A stretch of DNA of 64,000 bases from Actinostola sp. cb2023 (GCA_033675265.1 JAUJYZ010000601.1:46001-110000); one strand, 5' to 3'. Positions 32,454-44,218 are shown, numbered from the stretch's first letter. Numbers and translations are program-made. The notes: generated by a model from the letters alone, not told the origin.

Positions 32454-33631
32454 CATCCTCGGGAACCTAGGGGTATATTCTGTCGCTCGTTACTCGCTCC
32501 CAGAGAAATACCCCTGGGAACGACGTTCCGCCCCTAATGATTTTCGTCACGCTTCGATCAATTTGCATGTGAGTTTGACAGCTCGCTCAAAGTTAACCAT
32601 GCACGCGTACGTATAAATTAAAGAAGAGTTCAGTTTAAATTTACTGGCATACTAAAATACAACGAATATAAACGAGCGAAATAAAGGGCGGCTGCTAAGG
32701 AGGCTATAGAAAACTTGGCTTTACATGTAATTCCCCTTTTAAAGAGAAGAGTATCCGGTCCAGTTCTGTGCTGTGCTGTTTTAAAACATGCTCGGAAAAT
32801 ACTGTAATGATCCACTACCGGCTGCGAAGAGAAAATAATAAATAATATCCACGTCGAAATCCTTGCTTCGCAGTTCTTTCTCGTCTTCAAACTCTTCTAA
32901 AGCGATTGGCTTTCATGCCCAGGTACGGTTGTTTGAATGGCTGACTTGGTCTTTCATTATTGAGATGAGTGGCGTAACTACGATGATGATTGCTTTTCAC
33001 GATCGGCATCGTTCGTTCTTTCCAAACGAAAGCAGAAGTTGGAAATCAATATAAAACTTTCGCGAATCCCGTAGGAAGAATACCCCAAGTCATCATTTTT
33101 CCTTGCAGTAGACATTATACAGGCTTTCTGCTCGCTTTTAAGACCAGTAACATGTTCATATGTTTTAACAGACTCCTCTAACGCTCGTTCAAACTCGTTC
33201 TCTCAAAAATCTACCATTTCGTTTACAGTTGTTCTTGCTCATATACATGGCATGCTGAATGTCAAAATGTCTCAGTTGTCACAAAATTGACCAATATATC
33301 AGAGGCTGATACCAGATTCTGGTATCATGGAACAGTTTTCTCTAAAGGATGTTTACAGGCTCTCCTTCCCCTCTTCCCTCCTCCCCAGTCCCCCTCCCTT
33401 TCCCTCCCCCTCACCTTGGCTAGAAATCTGTTGGAACTTGTTCCGGAAGTCAAAAGTACTCTAGTTTCTGATTGTCGACCAATCAGTATCAAGTATATTC
33501 TGGTTTGAATAGGGAAGCCGCCATTTTGAATTTTTATTTCCGGAACAAGTTCCAACAGACTTCGTTCCCAGGGGTATTTCTCTGGGAGCGACTAACGAGC
33601 GACAGAATATACCCCTGGGTTCCCGAGGATG
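32454..33631. mobile_element. 1.2-kb element with about 70-bp terminal inverted repeats
   Basis: Left end 32454-32523 and right end 33562-33631 are inverted repeats starting CATCCTCGGGAACC and containing GGGGTATATTCTGTCGCTCG. A second, nested inverted pair (TTGGAACTTGTTCCGGAA at about 33432 and its complement at about 33540) suggests a small MITE inside. No transposase is encoded. Confidence 0.75.
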
Positions 33632-34157
33632 CAGGAGTTTAAACGATCCTGAGGAAACACATAGAGTAGATTATGTAGATCGCTTTAATCTACGCCTTAT
33701 GTATCACTTGAGTTCTCCTTTGTTTTTGTCAGCTGCTTTTAAGATTTCACGGGCAACATTTCGGTGCATGCTTATTTTAATTGGGTGGATTATTTACCTG
33801 TGGCGAGGACTTTCCAATATGGCGGACACGGCATATCTAGTTCGGTGACATGCCCTGATCTTTTTTTTGCTGAAAGTACAAAGTATATATGTATTTTAAA
33901 TGTAAAAAAAATTGAATAATTGTTCCTTGAATTAGTACTTGGTAATTTTCTTGTTGCTTGATTATATGCTATTTATTGTTCTAGCACTGGTACTTGCTAC
34001 TATACTAATCCAAATAATTTGAGCCGTTAACATTTACTGTATACTGCATCTTGATTGAATGTCCTGCCATTGTTGTGGGGAGATTGGAGGGGCAGGTGGC
34101 TCGGGATTGAAGACTTCACAAATGTGGTAGTGCAGCAATAGGTACCCCTGCTGAAGG
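33632..34157. other. intergenic, nothing recognised
   Basis: Unique-looking AT-rich sequence with no supported gene or repeat. Confidence 0.4.
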
Positions 34158-34386
34158 CCCAGGGTGGGTACTCTGGGGTATCAGTGAAGGGGAGGTGCGA
34201 ATCGAGAACGGTAGGATATCATTTTTATCAACCCCCAAAAAAGTCCTTGCCAAATTCTTTCTGATATCAAAAAAGTCCACCAGAAAATTGATAACCCAAA
34301 AGAGTCCCAAGTCGCGAATTTCAAACCCAAAAAAGGTCTTCGCACCTTCCCGTCACTGATACCCCTGAGTACCCCCCCCCCCCCCC
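34158..34386. mobile_element. MITE with GGGTACTC-type ends (copy 1)
   Basis: Left GTGGGTACTCTGGGGTATCA and right TGATACCCCTGAGTACCCCC are inverted repeats, followed inside by paired GGAGGTGCGAA / TTCGCACCTTCC. The core has repeated AAAAAGTCC words. A diverged relative lies at about 51320-51490 in METTL2 intron 4. Confidence 0.7.
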
Positions 34387-34989
34387 TGGGGCTGAAGGAC
34401 ACCTATTGGGGCCTGTATACCGTCACCAATAATCGGATAAACAGATCGATATCCCACAGCAGAGCGAGTTCAGGGTATACATTGGCTGTTGAAGTATTCC
34501 TGCAAGCGTTCCTCGTAGATCATCGCACAGAATTCTATTGTCTTTTGGGACATGTATACTTACAGTCGAACGATTTGTAATACTGATGCATGAATGACGC
34601 GAAAGAAACGATGTCTTCTCAGTTAATTACCATCAATGGATCAACAGCTCTCCACAGCACTGCATCGCGGCTTGGTCTTACCTCGGTGTGGCTGTCGTGA
34701 CAACGATTGCACAATGTAACCATGGCCATACTATAAATTGCCAAATAGTCAGATCGGTAAACACATACTATGTAATCAAATGATTAATTAGTTGCGAGAT
34801 CGGTACCCGGATTCTCCACCAATGTTAAAGTACAAGAAAGGGATCTTAAGGCTGTGGAAGCATACCTTATTGAATGATGAAGACTTTGTACCTCCGGAAG
34901 TTCTTTATTATCTTTAGCTCAGTTGACTTTTTGTCTGCCTAGTACATCGAACTGGCCCCTCTAGAATTCTTGCTCTCAAGTGTTTGTCT

Positions 34990-36655
34990 AATTAGTCGGG
35001 CTTGCTGTGGAAGACCCGACTCTAAAAATGAGATTCGGTCGTATTCTTCTTTGGCTTCAAATCGCAAACTAGGTTCTACAGCGCATGCGCCCTGTGCCGG
35101 CCGCTCAGATAATTACCGAAGGCTCTGATCAACACAAGCCATTCTTCACAAACAAATATTGCTCAAAACAACTCAAATATCGCTCAAATGACTTCACATG
35201 TTGAGTTAAATGATGAAATAATGGGGATCAAAGCAAAATGCGAGAAGTTAGAAGAGAAATATGCTATCAATAGGGAGCTTAAGCAGCACACGTTTTTGTC
35301 AACACGGACGGCGCGCGCACTGACGAATAATGTTCGAAACGACCGTTGACGTCCGTGAGGGCAATCTTATGACGGCACTTGACCTGTTTTCACGTCGTAG
35401 ATTGCCGTCACCGACGTCAACGTTCGTTTTGAACATCATTCGTCAGTGCGCGCGCCGTCCGTGTTGACAAAAACGCGTGCTGCTTAAGCTCTCTATTATC
35501 ACACATGAGTATCGCACAACCGTGACACAAGATTGAAATCTAAACGAAGTCAAATGTCTTCTATACTTTGTACCGCTGTAATTGTGTGTTGTGGTAAGCT
35601 TATAACACTGATAGATCTTTATTTTGCTGAATTTTGAAATTGTTGTAAGTAAATCACTGATTTGAATGCCCAGAATCGCAGGAAAATATTGTCGGCATGA
35701 TTGTTCGAGTCACCATATTAGATCACGCTGCGATGTCTAGTTTATTTATATTTGTATTTGGTATGGATATATTTATGGCACCAAATAAACTATTGTCGTT
35801 GTCATTTCTATGATTCGCTGAGTTTGTGAAATCGATTTTACAAAGAAAGTATGTTCTACCGAGTCATCCATAATCACCGAAGGCTCTAAACAACATGGTT
35901 TCTTCACAAACCTTGTTAGCAGTTCAGTTGGAGGAAGGTTACAGCTCATTATGTCGTATTGTTTTCAAAATAACCACAATAATTCATAGAGATATGGATA
36001 CTAGTACTGCATAGGGTTTAGAGATCTTCAGAACTTAATTAGAACGAATCGAAGTGAGTTGATGATACACGCATGCAGTGAAGAGAACAGTTATGAGGTT
36101 TTCGGACACCGAGCCGAGGTACCTAAACCCATATTTACACTTCATCCAAACACTGTTTAATCACTCTGCGATGTCTAGTTTATGTATACGCTATTTGTAT
36201 TTGTAAGGATATATTTATGATACCAAATAAACTATGTCATTGTCATTCATGATTCGCTGAGTTTGCGAAATCAGTATTGAAATTGCAAGGAAAGGATCTT
36301 CTATACCGAGTCACGCAACGATCGCACTAAGATATCTATACTGATTAGTTCAAATAGGCTACATGTCAGTTAGAAGCCCGAATTCACGCTAGAAGAGCGT
36401 CTAGTTTCATATTTGAGTGTTGACAGGGACGTGTGGCATTAGGTGGACTATCTCGATTAGATCATTGGTCTTGATACATAGAGCTCTATATATTAATTTG
36501 TTTACTAATACAGTCAAACCATAAATCTTTACTCCTCCCAGCATCACATATATGTGTCCATATTTGAGTAACTGGCCTGAACAATTGAAACTTTCTCGAT
36601 TCTTATAACGTGGCTCTAAGAATGAGTTGATAGTGCCAACTGGTAAGACCTTCAA
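34990..36655 (-). mobile_element. non-LTR retrotransposon 3' region (copy B), rearranged
   Basis: On the minus strand 36400-35880 parallels 10620-11190 of copy A almost block by block (e.g. AACTAGACGCTCTTCTAGCG, TGGATGAAGTGTAAATATGG). A second partial copy of the same segment follows at 35875-35690, and the part matching 11200-11330 lies at 35120-34990. A MITE is inserted between. The sequence above 36400 no longer encodes a clear RT end. On the plus strand, 35191-35290 encodes a short coiled-coil-like peptide (IMGIKAKCEKLEEKYA) of the sort seen in LINE ORF1; this is a weak hint only. Confidence 0.5.
35266..35497. mobile_element. MITE with about 90-bp arms
   Basis: Nearly the whole element is palindromic: AATAGGGAGCTTAAGCAGCA at the left and its near complement at the right, then shared GTCAACACGGACGGCGCGCG. 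The centre is about 35385. Confidence 0.8.
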
Positions 36656-36698
36656 ACTTTAACATCCAAGCAACTGACTAAAAGTCCTTATTTCGATA

Positions 36699-36742
36699 GA
36701 AGAAGAAGAAGAAGAAGAAGAAGAAGAAGAAGAAGAAGAAGA
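36699..36742. repeat. (GAA)n microsatellite
   Basis: About 14 GAA units, a purine tract in the plus strand. Confidence 0.98.
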
Positions 36743-36786
36743 AACTAGTATGATGAGTATATACAGAACAAATGTTCGGAAAAATC

Positions 36787-36863
36787 AGACGCCTCGAGCG
36801 GGATTCGAACCCACGACACCCCGATTTCATGACAGGTGCTCTACCCACTGAGTTACCGAGGCA
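36787..36863 (-). tRNA. tRNA-like gene or tRNA-derived repeat
   Basis: The minus strand from 36862 folds as a 72-base cloverleaf. The acceptor stem pairs GCCTCGG with TCGAGGC; the D arm is ACTC/GAGC with loop AGTGGGTA; the T arm is GTGGG-TTCGAAT-CCCGC; a TTTTT terminator follows. The anticodon loop reads CATGAAA, so position 33 is A instead of U and stem pair 31-39 is T-T, which argues against a working tRNA. A partial copy lies at the window end (63961-64000). It is probably a tRNA pseudogene or the head of a SINE. Confidence 0.55.
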
Positions 36864-36902
36864 ACTACAGTGGCGTGGAGTTCAAATTAGCTAGAAGACG
36901 CT

Positions 36903-36966
<64 letters not shown>
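36903..36966. repeat. (ATC)n microsatellite
   Basis: About 21 ATC units. Confidence 0.98.
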
Positions 36967-36996
36967 TTGATAAGTGAGTGATTTTGGATAAGCAAT

Positions 36997-37204
36997 TTAT
37001 TAAGAAAACCAGCGATAGGATGCGACGTGTCGTTGTCTCATGACAACATTATCAAGCAAGTGAGTTATTAAGACTAACAGAATATTAATGTACTTTATAG
37101 TAATGTACTTTATATTCTTATTCTGTTAGTCTTAACTCACTTGCTTGATAATGTTGTCATGATGACAACGAAACGTCGCATCCAATCGCTGGTTTTCTTA
37201 ATAA
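36997..37204. repeat. inverted repeat with degenerate hammerhead-like arms
   Basis: Two arms of about 95 bases (36997-37093 and 37107-37204) are near-perfect inverted repeats. In the right arm, plus strand, TTGATAAT is followed by a 7-bp stem (GTTGTCA/TGACAAC with a TGA loop), then GAAAC and GTC. This is the element order of a hammerhead core: CUGAUGA, helix II, GAAA. Two core positions differ from consensus, including the catalytic G8 (A here), so an active ribozyme is unlikely. This kind of motif is known from Penelope-like retroelements. Confidence 0.6.
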
Positions 37205-37444
37205 ATAATAATAATAATAATAATAATGGAAACTTTATTTCATATATTTTTTACACAAACAATTGCAAATCTCACTACATGTAGGTAATTTACAATTGAC
37301 TACTTGAACTCGAAAATATAATTAACAAAAAGAAAATGGTAACATAAGTATATTTATATATATCAATAAAACATTTAAAACTTCATTAATTCGGGATTAA
37401 GCCAGTCCTTATTTCTACAACAGAAAATATAATATGTTGACCTG

Positions 37445-37520
<76 letters not shown>
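37205..37520. repeat. (AAT)n microsatellites
   Basis: Two AAT tracts, 37205-37228 and 37445-37520, flank AT-rich unique sequence. The second has about 25 units. Confidence 0.95.
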
Positions 37521-37528
<8 letters not shown>

Positions 37529-37617
37529 ATAAAGAGGGTAACGAGAGAAGCGTAACTCTGCAACTCTAGCTGCTCGAGTATAATAACCTTCTTACAAAAA
37601 CAAACAGTAAAAAAAAA

Positions 37618-37692
37618 AATCGGTGCAGCGAGGAATCGATCCCGGGTCATGTGCTTCTAACACGCTGTGTTTTTGTGCGAACCACGGGACCA
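37618..37692 (-). repeat. tRNA-like sequence
   Basis: The minus strand contains GACCCGGGATCGATTCC, similar to a tRNA T-arm/B-box, preceded by GCGTGTTAGAAGCACATG, similar to an anticodon arm. No full cloverleaf can be drawn. Probably another tRNA-derived repeat. Confidence 0.35.
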
Positions 37693-37796
37693 TGGTAATT
37701 TGCACAACAATAGACAGTCCATTCACAAGATACACTAGGTTATTTTGTCCTTCAAATCAACAAGCGTGCAAGATAGTCTAGTGGTGCGGGTCAGTT

Positions 37797-38016
37797 ATTT
37801 AGTGGGCCTTGAATACGACTGTTCCCTCCCTCTTTGACTACTAAGCTGATTGGTGTAAGCCCGGATAGCTCGGATGAGGCCGAAATCTTCATCCTATACG
37901 TAACATACGGTGACTCGGCATAATGTCTGGGAGGATGGGCCTTTTTGGGGTAAATTACCGGCATTCGTCTCTTTTGAACCTGAGGGATCTAGGGTTCGAG
38001 TCCCAGCCGTGACACG
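37797..38016 (+). mobile_element. SINE-like repeat with tRNA-like end (copy 2)
   Basis: Sister of the copy at 6494-6733. Runs from CCTCCCTCTTTGACTACTAA through ATCTTCATCCTATACGTAAC to AGGGTTCGAGTCCCAGCCGT and a T-rich tail (38017-38110). Confidence 0.6.
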
Positions 38017-38195
38017 TTTTTATTTTCATTCTTTCTTCTTCTTTTTCATTTTGTTCTTGTTTTGTTCTGATTTGTTTGTCTTCTTTTTTGTAATTTTTTA
38101 CATATTTCTTCTTTTTTTGTGAAAAAAAAATGTAACAAAAACCCAGCATATTGATAAGTTTTCACCTCTTCTCCTTTTCTGAGCCCAAGGTCCAG

Positions 38196-38310
38196 TTAAA
38201 ACTCATCGTCAGTGATAAGTTTGGGGTTGGATACCGGGGCAGTAGCTGGTCACGCCTGACCACGCCCTTCCAAAGGAGGTAACCATGGCAACCGGGCCAC
38301 AGCTCACCAC
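38196..38310 (-). repeat. split direct repeat B2
   Basis: 115 bp, TTAAAACTCATCG to CAGCTCACCAC, repeated at 38597-38711 with one noticed base change (GTCAGTG against GTCAATG). Outer 3' end of the element. Confidence 0.92.
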
Positions 38311-38412
38311 TGCGTCCGGTACCCGTCACACTGATCCACTCAGTGGAATATATACTCACCTATTGCTCATCTGGCGGCATTCCTACCCAATCCCGAGGCG
38401 CGGGTGGGTGGG

Positions 38413-38601
38413 AGCAAAAAGAACGATAGCAACGAAGCCAAAGCTAGCACCACGCTAAAAGCCCGAACTGCAAACTCTGCCAGTAGGCCCTAAGCCCATG
38501 AGGGGTCCCCCGAGGATCGGAATCAGCATTACTTGGAGATACCGCTGGACCAGCTTGACTCGGTTTTAACTTAGCCTAAATTACATTCAGCCACATTTAA
38601 A
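38413..38601 (-). repeat. split direct repeat A2
   Basis: 189 bp, AGCAAAAAGAACGATAGCAA to CAGCCACATTTAAA, repeated at 44219-44407. Abuts and overlaps B1 at TTAAA. Confidence 0.93.
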
Positions 38602-38711
38602 ACTCATCGTCAATGATAAGTTTGGGGTTGGATACCGGGGCAGTAGCTGGTCACGCCTGACCACGCCCTTCCAAAGGAGGTAACCATGGCAACCGGGCCA
38701 CAGCTCACCAC
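38597..38711 (-). repeat. split direct repeat B1
   Basis: 115-bp internal copy of B2, directly following the recombinase gene's 3' side. Confidence 0.92.
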
Positions 38712-38841
38712 CAAAGATCTACCAAGGTGCTTGGAAGAGGACTCTGTGGTTAGGTTACCATGGAACCTCCGACTCCAAACATACCAAGCACCAACCCCAC
38801 TAAAATAACTGGCGAACCATGACCTTTCTAATGGTTTTTAA

Positions 38842-39878
38842 TTAAGTTAGCTGCACAGACGTTGAAGCCAGAGCTTCCACTGGTGTTCTAATGTAGCCTT
38901 TGTACGCATTGCTGGACCACCGGCCCAGAGTTTGGATCAAGTGATCAGGAACGCCATTACGAGCTGCGACCGTAGCCGCCCCGATGCGGAAGCTATGACT
39001 CGAGTAATTGCCCGGGATCTTCGCAGCGGTCATAATGTCTCGTAGCCATTTCGTAAGTAACACGCGGGTTAGCGGTTCACCCGACTGCAACAAGAAAAGT
39101 GGGCCAGGAGCGTCGCCTCTGATGTTCAAGTAGACTAGAATGGCTTCCACGGCACATAAGGGGGTTTGGCTTTACCAACGTAAATACAACAACCCTTACG
39201 AAAGGGATCAGTTTTGGAGGCCTTGATGTTGACACGGATACACGATGGCGAGGCAGAGGAGTCGATTGCTAAGTCCTGCACATTTAGGTGAATGGCCGCC
39301 GAATAGCTATTCAAGCTGGGAATTGTAAATTCCGCCGACCGCAAAAAGCCAAAGTACGCTAAACAACAGGCCGCCCAAAACATGGAGTGGTCCGCCAACG
39401 CCATATTAAGATGGCTGTGAATCGTTAACATAATGACATCCGTAATTGGCAAGCGGTCAATCGTCTTCACGCCCTGTACGCGTTTGATCCCTTTTACCAC
39501 TCTCTCTAGTCTCAGGCAGTTGAGTAATGGGTCGGAAAAACCCTGTTCGATGTGAAGTGCGCGCACTGCTGAGAGGTACACTTTAATTGACGAAGACTGA
39601 ATGAAGTTTGACAAAAACGTCGCAAACAAGCACAATGTCCACTCATCAGCTGGACAAACCGATCCATCTGCACCAACCTTACCCAGCTGAGTACAGAAGT
39701 TTATAAATCTCTTCTGGCCAGTGGCATAGGAACGACGAGTTGACGGAGCTAGACCTTGCAGAAGCAACTCTCGACAGCGCAACTCTAGCGAGGCGAAGTG
39801 AGATCCTCCAACAGACGACTTGGTATTGGGGTCGGTGACGGTTGGGCCCACGGAGCCAGCTGTCGGAAGACCTGCCAA
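38842..39878 (-). CDS. tyrosine recombinase of the Ngaro element (one frameshift)
   Basis: Two frames, 39878-39135 and 39150-38842, make one recombinase of about 340 residues. The N-terminal SAM-like part has APSTRRSYATGQKRFINFC and SSIKVYLSAVRALHIEQG. The catalytic part has GFLRSAEFT (Arg I), HSFRIGAATVAARNG (His-x-x-Arg), LIQTLGRWSS and the nucleophile in NAYKGYIRTP. All catalytic residues are present. The shift sits in a C-run (AAACCCCCTTATGT) at about 39166, where one extra C restores the frame AKPP-LCAVEAIL. A sequencing error or a very recent mutation would both fit. It integrates the circular cDNA in this element class. Confidence 0.9.
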
Positions 39879-41423
39879 CGAAAGCGAGAAAGTGCGTCAG
39901 CTATAGGGTTCTCGACCCCAGGGACATGTACTGAAGCAAAGGAGAAATTGAATCTCGCGGCTGCCAAAAGAAGACTACGCACGAGACGCATGATGCATGG
40001 GACCTTGGAGGTTCTAGAGTTGAGGATCGCGACCACCGCTTCGTTGTCCGACCTGAACAGGATATGCTGCCTAAACCAATGATGGCCCCACACGTGTGCC
40101 GCGATAACAATGGGAAAAAGCTCTTTGTAGGCAATCGAGAAAGGCTCTTGACAAGCAAACCAGAGACCATTAAACCACTCATGGTTGAAGTAAGCACCAT
40201 AGCCCAAAGCACCAGCCGCGTCCGAGGTGACTTCCATGGTAGGTACTGCCGACATACCAGGATAAAGCCAAAAACTAACTCCGTTCCACGTCTCTAGAAA
40301 CTGGAGCCACCAATTCAGGTCCAAGTGGAATTCTGCGTTGAGGCGAATGGGATGACCGTCGTTTCTGAAGCAGCACAACAAATTTATCATGCGGCGGAGA
40401 AATGTTCGACCTGGCCAAACGACTTTGGCTGCATGATGCAGGTGACCAATAAGAGATTGCAGTTCCTTTCTACGGCACCACTGACGTGACGCCCAGGAAT
40501 CGAGGAGTACACGCAACTTGGACAGTTTGTCACTAGGGAGACGAGCTATTTGATTAATCGAGTCCAGCTCGATACCCAAAACCACCAAGACCGTGGAAGG
40601 ACCCTCACATTTGTCGGGGTGGAGAGGGATACCCAGCTCAGAACAAACTCGAAGCGCGATGCTCAGATTACGCGCGCACACGTTCGAATTCTGGGGACCC
40701 GCAGTGATAAAATCATCTAGGTAGTGGACCAACTCAGCGACCTGATACTTGTTAATCAAAAATCCACTCCACCATTGCAGCAATAGAGTCAAAAATAAAT
40801 GGTGCCGACCGAAGGCCAAATGGCAGGGCTAAATCCACGTAAAACTTACCACGCCATCTCATCCCGAGGAGCGCGCGGTCAGACGGATGAATCGCCACGT
40901 TCCGATACGCCGCGAGAACATCGAATTTCGCGATGAGAGCACCAAAGCCAAACTTGCTGACCATTTTCACAATGTCATCGACCCTGATGTATTGAAGCGA
41001 AAAGCTATCGACGTCAATGCCGTCGTTTACGCTGGAACCCGCGGGCGACGACAAATCCACAATCAAGCGCCACTTCCCCGGTTGGCCATTCTTAGGTATT
41101 ACCCCAAAGCTGCTAATATGCAGCTGAGGTATCGGAGGGTGCGCGAAGGGGCCAGCCACCCTGCCCAAGGCCACCTCATTTGCTAAATACTCATCAATGA
41201 CTGTGGGATGATCATCTGCAGACTTCTTATTTCGTTTCGCTGACCGAAGGTCGGGCGCATGATCGAAGCCAAGCTTAAAACCCAGGCGAATACCATTTAG
41301 AACGTAGGACACTCGCTCTTGATCCGGGTGACCTTGCAATTCCAGAGCAAAGCGATCGTGCTTGAGCGGCGTAACACTAGACACCGGGGGAAGAGCAGGT
41401 ACGGCTGAAAACGAGAACAGCAT
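39785..41423 (-). CDS. reverse transcriptase/RNase H of the Ngaro element (one frameshift)
   Basis: Frames 41423-40752 and 40819-39785 join at a T-run near 40760 (TGGATTTTTGATT), where one T fewer gives VEWI-LINKYQV. RT landmarks: ISSFGVIPKNGQPGKWRLIV, AKFDVLAAYRNVAIH, MRWRGKFYVDLALPFGLRSA, and the catalytic box HYLDDF. RNase H landmarks: MEVTSDAAGALGYGAYF, AYKELFPIVIAA, LFRSDNEAVVAILNSRTSK and VPGVENPIADALSR. The RNase H and recombinase frames overlap by about 90 bases (39785-39878). Confidence 0.9.
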
Positions 41424-41529
41424 GAATGAGGTGTGCCACTTGATTCAGGGGAGATATCTCCCTGGCGAAGGAGGCTTCCCCCGTGCGGAAGCACTGCGCG
41501 ACAACAACATACTCATATAACAGTACGGC

Positions 41530-42900
41530 TATGAGCGACGCCTACTCTTACTATTTCAGCGTCACCGTCGCAACAACCAGTGTTGTCTATCACCGAGCGC
41601 TACGCTAGTATACTGAGCTGCCGCCATCAGCTGTTGCACCGAGTACGACAGGCACCGAGTGCCATAACAACGAGTATGACACGCAACGAGTATCGAAGCA
41701 GACGAGTACGCAAACCACGATCGTCGTAGCAGCGATTACGACAGGCAGCGAGCACCGGAAGCGAACGAGTACGACAGGCAACGCGTGTCATAGCAACCGA
41801 TTATGACATGCAACGAGTGTCATAGCAACCGTGTACGACACGCAACGTGTCATCGCAGACGAGTACGACAGACCACGATTGTCTTATCAGCGATTACGAT
41901 GGGCAGCGAGCACTGAAGCGAACGAGTACGACACGCAACGAGTGTCATAGCAACCGAGTACGGCACGCAACGAGTGTCATAGCAACCGAGTACGGCACGC
42001 AACGAGCGACATAGCAACCGAGTACGACAAAACACGATTGTCGTAGCAGCGATTACGATGGGCAGCGAGCACCGACACGAACGAGTACGACACGTAACGA
42101 GTGTCATAGCAACCGAGTACGACACGCAACGAGTGTCATCGCATACGAGTACGACAGACCACGATTGTCGTAGCAGCGATTACGACGGGCAGCGAGCACT
42201 GAAGCGAACGAGTACGACACGCAACGAGTGTCATAGCAACCGAGTACGACACTCAACGAGTATCGAAGACGAGTACGACAGACCACGATTGTCGTAGCAG
42301 CGATTACGACGGGCAGCGAGCACTGAAGCGAACGAGTACGACAGGCAACGCATGTCATAGCAACCGAGTACGACACTCAACGAGTATCGAAGACGAGTAC
42401 GACAGACCACGATTGTCGTAGCAGCGATTACGACGGGCAGCGAGCACTGAAGCGAACAAGTACGACAGGCAACGCATGTCATAGCAACCGAGTATGACAC
42501 GCAACGAGTGTCGTAGCAGACGAGTACGACAGCCACCGTTGTCATAGCAGCGATTACGAGGGCAGCGAGCACCGAAGCCAACGCTTAACGAGTACGACAG
42601 GCAACGCGTGTCGTAGCAAACGAGTATGACACGCCACGAGTGTCGTAGCAGCCGAGTACGACAGCCACCGTTGTCATAGCAGCGATTACGAGGGCAGCGA
42701 GCACCGAAGCCAACGCTTAACGAGTACGACAGGCAACGCGTGTCGTAGCAAACGAGTATGACACGCCACGAGTGTCGTAGCAGACGAGTACGACAGCCAC
42801 CGTTGTCATAGCAGCGATTACGAAGGGCGGCGAGCACCGAAGCCAACGCTTAGCGAGTACGACAGGCAACGCGTGTCGTAGCAAACGAGTCTGAGCGATC
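41530..42900. repeat. complex tandem repeat between gag and RT
   Basis: About 1.3 kb of roughly 30-bp subunits of the type CGAGTACGACACGCAACGAG then TGTCATAGCAAC, arranged into higher-order units of about 110-130 bp that include GCGATTACGACGGGCAGCG. The half sites GTACGACAC and GTGTCGTAG are near complements, so the RNA could form many short hairpins. Minus-strand frames here (Cys/Arg-rich) follow from the repeat. Confidence 0.9.
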
Positions 42901-43130
42901 CCCAACCGACGATAACCCACCTGAATTTATGCACAGGCTACGCTACAACCACAATAACTGAATCACGGTTTAATACTATATCATAAAACCACCAGGCAAT
43001 GCGCACAGAATTAACAACCAAACACTGGTAAGAAACACAATCAATCAGCGTTAAAATAATACATCTATCTATGTGATGCATGACAAGAATAAACAGACAC
43101 GCAACGAGTGTCAGTCAATGAAGCACGATA

Positions 43131-44189
43131 TCAATGCTTGCGGTATTTACCACGGGACACCCCAGGCGATGCTGAACGACCTCTTTGCTTCGCTGATGAC
43201 TGCCTTTCAGAACAATCCAGCTCCTTGTGCGAGCCAGAGCACTTCAAGCACCGATGAATGAACCGACATGGAGAATACGGCGACGAGCAATGGCCCCGGT
43301 TCCACGAGATGCACACGGTTGACGATGAAGATGATCTAGGGGAGGAGCCGGCAGTATGGAAATTGTATAGTTGGACGTTGATCTGGGACCAATCGACAAC
43401 TTGTGCGGCCGCAGCATGTTCACGGAAAGCCTGATCGTAGGCTAACCAGGCCCGTCCACTAAACAACCGGTACGTGCGTATGATTAGCAGCTTGTACAGC
43501 AATATATCCCTCCAACGCTGAGGGAAATAGGTGGTCATCACCAAAGAGAACACGGAAAACGCCTCGGTCCAGCTTACAATATCCTCCAAACGACGCTTGG
43601 GCTTCTTCGGAGCACTTGTCAATACCAACCGCCCATCCAGCATTAGTTGAGGCTCAGAATCGCTGACTGGCGTTAGATTCGAGGGCAACAAATCACTCAG
43701 ATCGATTAATTTCCCCGTCACGATTTGGCCAACAAGCTTCGCAGGAATAGGCGAGTAGCCCGGGCCCACCACAAATGGTTGGTACAGTGTGGGCATGATG
43801 GAGGACATACTAGGCATCGCTGAAATATTGGAAGTTGACAACGAACCCGTGACATTTGGGCTCGCATTCAACATGGCTGGCAAAGCTGGCAAAACATTAG
43901 CCGACGCGGAAAACGTGTTCATGAACGATGGCACGACCACTGGAGACTTACCTCCGACAGCACCTAACTGACTTGGAACTGTGGAAGTTCCCGCAGACAG
44001 CAACGAGTTGGCTTGAGACACAATAGATGTACTCGTAGGCCATGAAGGAGGCGGCATTTGAACTTTAGCACTAGCAGCGAAGGTATTGTCAACTGCCTGT
44101 TGAATCGCTGCCACGATTTCTCCCGAGTGTTCCAGACGTTGGAGAGTCGGTCGACAGGCTTCCTGCTGCCGAAGTAACAGGGACTTCAC
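43131..44189 (-). CDS. gag-like protein of the Ngaro element
   Basis: An intact 352-codon frame starting 30 bases inside A1's inner edge. The N-terminal helix-rich part (LLRQQEACRPTLQRLEHSGE) is followed by a Ser/Pro/Met-rich middle, a conserved block ILLYKLLIIRTYRLFSGRAW then AYDQAFREHAAA, and a C-terminal Cys/His cluster: CISWNRGHCSSPYSPCRFIH followed by RCLKCSGSHKELDC. This resembles the nucleic-acid-binding end of Ngaro/DIRS gag proteins. Basic tail RGKYRKH. Confidence 0.88.
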   Translation of the reverse strand: MKSLLLRQQEACRPTLQRLEHSGEIVAAIQQAVDNTFAASAKVQMPPPSWPTSTSIVSQANSLLSAGTSTVPSQLGAVGGKSPVVVPSFMNTFSASANVLPALPAMLNASPNVTGSLSTSNISAMPSMSSIMPTLYQPFVVGPGYSPIPAKLVGQIVTGKLIDLSDLLPSNLTPVSDSEPQLMLDGRLVLTSAPKKPKRRLEDIVSWTEAFSVFSLVMTTYFPQRWRDILLYKLLIIRTYRLFSGRAWLAYDQAFREHAAAAQVVDWSQINVQLYNFHTAGSSPRSSSSSTVCISWNRGHCSSPYSPCRFIHRCLKCSGSHKELDCSERQSSAKQRGRSASPGVSRGKYRKH

Positions 44190-44218
44190 TCATCACGAAG
44201 ACAAGAAAACCACAGCAA

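Noticed and set aside
41850..42920. Cys/Arg-rich minus-strand frames
   Set aside because: Follow from the short-unit repeat between gag and RT; overlapping in several frames with no conserved start.
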